Shown here in pieces: positions 5,201-7,753 of a DNA stretch of 7,753 nucleotides. This DNA comes from Candidatus Spyradenecus faecavium (GTDB taxonomy: Bacteria; Verrucomicrobiota; Kiritimatiellia; RFP12; DVOR01): positions 1 through 7,753 of the forward strand of contig DVOR01000180.1 of NCBI GenBank assembly GCA_018713405.1, read 5' to 3'. The notes under the pieces are model-generated. The model was not told the DNA's origin and ran no database searches. It saw nothing but the letters and a program-made list of their open reading frames with translations. A program made the translations under genes and the position numbers. Position 1 is the first letter of the stretch. The number at the start of each line of letters is the position of its first letter.

Positions 5201-7513
5201 TCAGAGGTGCTTCACGCGGTCGCGGACCTCGGCGGCCTTGGCGTTGTTGAAACGGTCCAGGGTGCCGACGAGGTAACCGGTGATGCGGCGGATGCGCTCG
5301 AAGTGCGGGCCGCCGTCATCCTCGCGCCGGCCGCACTTGGGGCAGACGTCGTCGATGATGCCGCGGTAGCCGCAGACGGGGTCACGGTCGAGGGGATGGT
5401 TGACGGAGCCGTAGCCGATGCCGCACTTGGCCATGTGTCGGATGACGCGCTCGAAGGCCTCGGGATTGTCGGCCATCTTGCCGTTGAGCTCGACGTAGGA
5501 GATGTGGCCGCCGTTGGTGAGGGCGTGGTAGGGGGCCTCGATCTCAATCTTGCGGAAGGCGGAGATGGGGAAGTAGACCGGCACGTGGAAGGAGTTGGTG
5601 TAGTACTCGCGGTCGGTGATCTCCGGGATGACGCCGAAGCGCTTGCGGTCGATGCGCACGAAGCGGCCGGAGAGCCCCTCGGCGGGGGTGCCGATGAGGG
5701 TGAAGTTCAGGCCGGTCTCCTGGGAGCAACGGTCGGCGTAGTCGCGCATGTGCTTGACGATCTCCAGGCCGAGCTGCTGGGCCTCCTCGCTCTCGCCGTG
5801 GTGCTTGCCGATGAGGCTCTTGAGCGTCTCGGCCAGGCCGATGAAGCCGAAGGTGAGGGAGCCGTGCTTGATGACCTCGCGGACCTCGTCATCCGGGCCG
5901 AGCTTCTCGGAGTCGAGCCAGATGCCCTCGCCCATGAGGAAGGGGAAGTTGCGCACGCGCTTGCGGGCCTGCACCTCGAAGCGCTCGAGGAGCTGGTCGC
6001 GCACGAGCTGGAGCATATCGTCGAGCTGGGCGTAGAAGGTCTTGATGTTGCCGTGGCTCTGGATGGCCAGGCGCGGGAGGTTGATGGAGGTGAAGGAGAG
6101 GTTGCCGCGCTTCCACACCTGCGCCTTGGAGGGGGCGTAGACGTTGGTGGCCACGCGCGTGCGGCAGCCCATGTAGCTGATCTCGGTCTCGGGGTGGCCT
6201 TCCTTGTAGAGGGCGGCGTTGAAGGGCGCGTCCTGGAAGGCGAAGTTCGGGAAGAGCCGGCGGGAACTGACCTGGCAGGCGAGCTGGAAGAGGTCGTAGT
6301 TCGGGTCGCCCTCGTCGAAGCTCACGCCCTTCTTCACGCGGAAAATCTGGATGGGGAAGATGGGCGTCTCGCCGTCGCCCAGGCCGGCCTGGGTGGCCAG
6401 CAGGACGTTCTTGATGACCATGCGGCCCTCGGGGGTCGTGTCCGTGCCGTAGTTGATGGAGGAGAACGGCGTTTGCGCGCCCGCGCGGGAGTGCATGGAG
6501 TTGAGGTTGTGGATGAGGGCCTCCATCGCCTGATAGGTCTCGCGGTCGGTCTCCTTCAGGGCGTGGGCGCGGGCGAAGTCCTGTATGTGGGGGATCTTCT
6601 CCTCGGGGACGCCCGCGGCCTTGAGGGCCTCGGCCTCCTTGGCGCGGATCTCGGGGTCGGCGGCCTGGCCCATCGAGGGCGGCTCGGGGAGGACGGTGTC
6701 GGCCGCGGTCTCGGGGTCGCAGAGCAGCTCGATGGCCTCGCGCAGGGCGGCCTTGTAACGGCGCGCGTAGGTCAGGCGCACGCCCATGGCCATGGCCAGG
6801 TCGAAGTTCGGGACGGACTGGCCGCCGTGCTGGTCGTTCTGGTTGGACTGGATGGCGATGCACGCCAGGGCCGCGAAGGAACGGATCTCCTTCGGCGCAC
6901 GCAGGAAGCCGTGGCCCGTGCTGAAGCCGCGCGAGAGCAGGTCCACCAGGTCGATCTGGCAGCACGTCATCGTCAGGCTATAGAAATCGAGGTCGTGGAT
7001 GTGGATGTCGCCCTGCTCATGGGCGCGGGCGATGTCCGGGCGCAACATGTTGTCGATGTAGAAGCGCTTGGAGCTCTCGGAGCCGAACTTCAGCATCGAG
7101 CCCATCGCGGTGTCGCCGTCGATGTTCGCGTTCTCGCGCTTGACGTCGGAATCCTTGGCCGAGGAGAAGACGATGTCCGCCAACGTCTTCATCAGCTTGG
7201 TGTTGCGCTCGCGGGCACGGGAACGGTCCGCGCGGTAGAGGATATAGCTCTTGGCCGTGTCAGGATAGCCCGCCTCCATCAGCGTGCGCTCCACCGCGTC
7301 CTGAATCTTCTCGATGTCGGGCGCCTCGACGGTGACGCGACGCGTCGCGTCCTCGGCCAGCTTGTTGGCCAGGGCCTCGAGCTCAAAGTCGTCCTTGTCG
7401 CGCAGCTGCTCACTGTCGCGGGTCTGCGCAAGGGCCTTCAGGATGGCGGTGGAGATTTTCGCGAGGTTGAAGGGCACCTGCCTCCCATCGCGCTTGATGA
7501 CGGTCTTGATCAT
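5201..7513 (-). CDS. nrdD: Anaerobic (class III) ribonucleoside-triphosphate reductase
   Basis: The 770-residue protein reduces ribonucleoside triphosphates to deoxynucleotides without oxygen, using a glycyl radical made by NrdG. An ATP-cone allosteric domain covers residues 1-100 (MIKTVIKRDGRQVPFN..., ILYRADRSRARE). The catalytic barrel follows, with HDLDFYSLTMTCCQIDL around C184/C185 and SYMGCRTR with C450, matching the active-site cysteine positions of the family. Near the C-terminus, C714, C724 and C727 form the metal-ribbon region, and RITGYL carries the likely radical glycine G746, ending in RVKHL. The ribbon shows three cysteines; D711 is where CxxC would place the fourth. The frame stays open to a TTG at 7624, but that codon lies inside the -35 box. 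The ATG at 7513 matches the usual NrdD N-terminus and is chosen, although its ribosome-binding site is weak. Confidence 0.97.
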   Translation of the reverse strand: MIKTVIKRDGRQVPFNLAKISTAILKALAQTRDSEQLRDKDDFELEALANKLAEDATRRVTVEAPDIEKIQDAVERTLMEAGYPDTAKSYILYRADRSRARERNTKLMKTLADIVFSSAKDSDVKRENANIDGDTAMGSMLKFGSESSKRFYIDNMLRPDIARAHEQGDIHIHDLDFYSLTMTCCQIDLVDLLSRGFSTGHGFLRAPKEIRSFAALACIAIQSNQNDQHGGQSVPNFDLAMAMGVRLTYARRYKAALREAIELLCDPETAADTVLPEPPSMGQAADPEIRAKEAEALKAAGVPEEKIPHIQDFARAHALKETDRETYQAMEALIHNLNSMHSRAGAQTPFSSINYGTDTTPEGRMVIKNVLLATQAGLGDGETPIFPIQIFRVKKGVSFDEGDPNYDLFQLACQVSSRRLFPNFAFQDAPFNAALYKEGHPETEISYMGCRTRVATNVYAPSKAQVWKRGNLSFTSINLPRLAIQSHGNIKTFYAQLDDMLQLVRDQLLERFEVQARKRVRNFPFLMGEGIWLDSEKLGPDDEVREVIKHGSLTFGFIGLAETLKSLIGKHHGESEEAQQLGLEIVKHMRDYADRCSQETGLNFTLIGTPAEGLSGRFVRIDRKRFGVIPEITDREYYTNSFHVPVYFPISAFRKIEIEAPYHALTNGGHISYVELNGKMADNPEAFERVIRHMAKCGIGYGSVNHPLDRDPVCGYRGIIDDVCPKCGRREDDGGPHFERIRRITGYLVGTLDRFNNAKAAEVRDRVKHL

Positions 7514-7596
7514 GGTTCTGCTCGGTTGTGCTGTCGCAATTCCTCTCGTCCGCGCCAACGCCACGCGGCGTTCGACACCTCGACGAAACACTGGCA

Positions 7597-7624
7597 AAGA
7601 TACCAAATCCACGCCCGTTGTCAA
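7597..7624 (-). promoter_or_regulatory. Promoter of the nrdDG operon
   Basis: On the - strand a perfect TTGACA (7619-7624) is followed after 16 nt by TATCTT (7597-7602), which is preceded by TGG as an extended -10. The predicted start near 7590 gives a leader of about 77 nt to the ATG at 7513. A second TTGACA further upstream (7647-7652) has only a weak -10 partner. Confidence 0.65.
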
Positions 7625-7638
7625 ACTAGATGTATTGC
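7623..7638 (-). promoter_or_regulatory. Candidate NrdR box, promoter-proximal
   Basis: AAACTAGATGTATTGC (+ strand) matches the NrdR-box consensus as I recall it (ACACTATATATTGTGT) at 10 of 16 positions. It touches the -35 box of the nrdDG promoter and starts 31 bp from the stronger box at 7654, so both would lie on the same DNA face. Confidence 0.45.
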
Positions 7639-7653
7639 AACAGGCTTGTCAAT

Positions 7654-7669
7654 ACACAATATTTGGTAT
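7654..7669 (-). promoter_or_regulatory. Candidate NrdR box, distal
   Basis: ACACAATATTTGGTAT (+ strand) matches the recalled NrdR consensus at 12 of 16 positions, with one further A-for-T change at a W position. It lies upstream of nrdD, and the gap to the second box is 15 bp, the spacing known for NrdR repressor sites. NrdR represses nrd operons when dATP/ATP is high. Confidence 0.6.
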
Positions 7670-7753
7670 GACAGGCCCAAGGAAACCCCACCGCCCCAAG
7701 CCCCCCTCAGGCGGGATTTTCAAGCGTTTGGCCCCCGCCGCGCCGCCCCGAAA

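Noticed and set aside
4419..5276. + strand open frame across the intergenic element and nrdG
   Set aside because: It runs antisense to nrdG and through hairpins and repeats. No domain or ribosome-binding site supports it.
5889..6965. Second - strand open frame inside nrdD
   Set aside because: It is a shifted-frame shadow of nrdD with Arg/Pro/Gly-rich sequence.
7511..7624. N-terminal extension of nrdD from a TTG at 7624
   Set aside because: The TTG lies in the predicted -35 box, the added residues are unlike NrdD N-termini, and the ATP-cone domain starts normally at the ATG at 7513.
7670..7753. Divergent gene or promoter at the right end
   Set aside because: The last 84 bases show no start codon with a ribosome-binding site and no clear + strand -35/-10 pair; only C-rich sequence is seen.

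Overview
The window looks like a complete metagenomic contig from a GC-rich anaerobe. Its first 16 bases are a leftover Nextera/Tn5 mosaic-end adapter, so the left edge is a library artefact. Most genes are very GC-rich. The class III ribonucleotide reductase pair (nrdDG) shows a capacity for anaerobic growth. The PPi-type phosphofructokinase tail, the zinc-ribbon/EIIA fusion and the short CACGAAG-type intergenic repeats suggest a PVC-group bacterium (Kiritimatiellota, Lentisphaerota or Verrucomicrobiota). That placement is a low-confidence inference from remembered family resemblance.

Layout, left to right. (1) 1-270: adapter, then the C-terminal end of a probable diphosphate-dependent 6-phosphofructokinase on the + strand, closed by a strong intrinsic terminator. 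All other genes are on the - strand. (2) 265-1580: an integral-membrane acyltransferase-3 gene, much less GC-rich than its surroundings and probably acquired. Its upstream region holds a roughly 40-bp imperfect inverted repeat. (3) 1582-3166: a two-gene operon with a near-consensus promoter and a terminator. It encodes a zinc-ribbon + PTS EIIA (PtsN-like) fusion and a small two-helix membrane protein whose start codon lies 3 nt after the upstream stop. (4) 3163-4190: a SAM-dependent O-methyltransferase-like gene. (5) 4191-4655: about 465 bp without a gene. It is dominated by a MITE-like element of about 406 bp bounded by 14-bp perfect inverted repeats and packed with short periodic repeats and triloop hairpins, three of which form a 27-nt-period array. 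(6) 4656-7670: nrdG downstream of nrdD, separated by a 13-bp-stem hairpin. They are preceded by a sigma70-like promoter and two candidate NrdR boxes spaced 31 bp apart. (7) 7671-7753: no gene seen.

Functionally, nrdDG supplies deoxynucleotides without oxygen and is probably repressed by NrdR. The zinc-ribbon/EIIA protein is more likely a regulatory phosphoprotein than a sugar transporter subunit, since no PTS permease is nearby, and its membrane partner is unknown. The most unusual parts of the window are the intergenic element at 4231-4636, the long inverted repeat at 1353-1465 and the zinc-ribbon/EIIA fusion. I found no CRISPR array, tRNA, rRNA, transposase or recognisable defence system.
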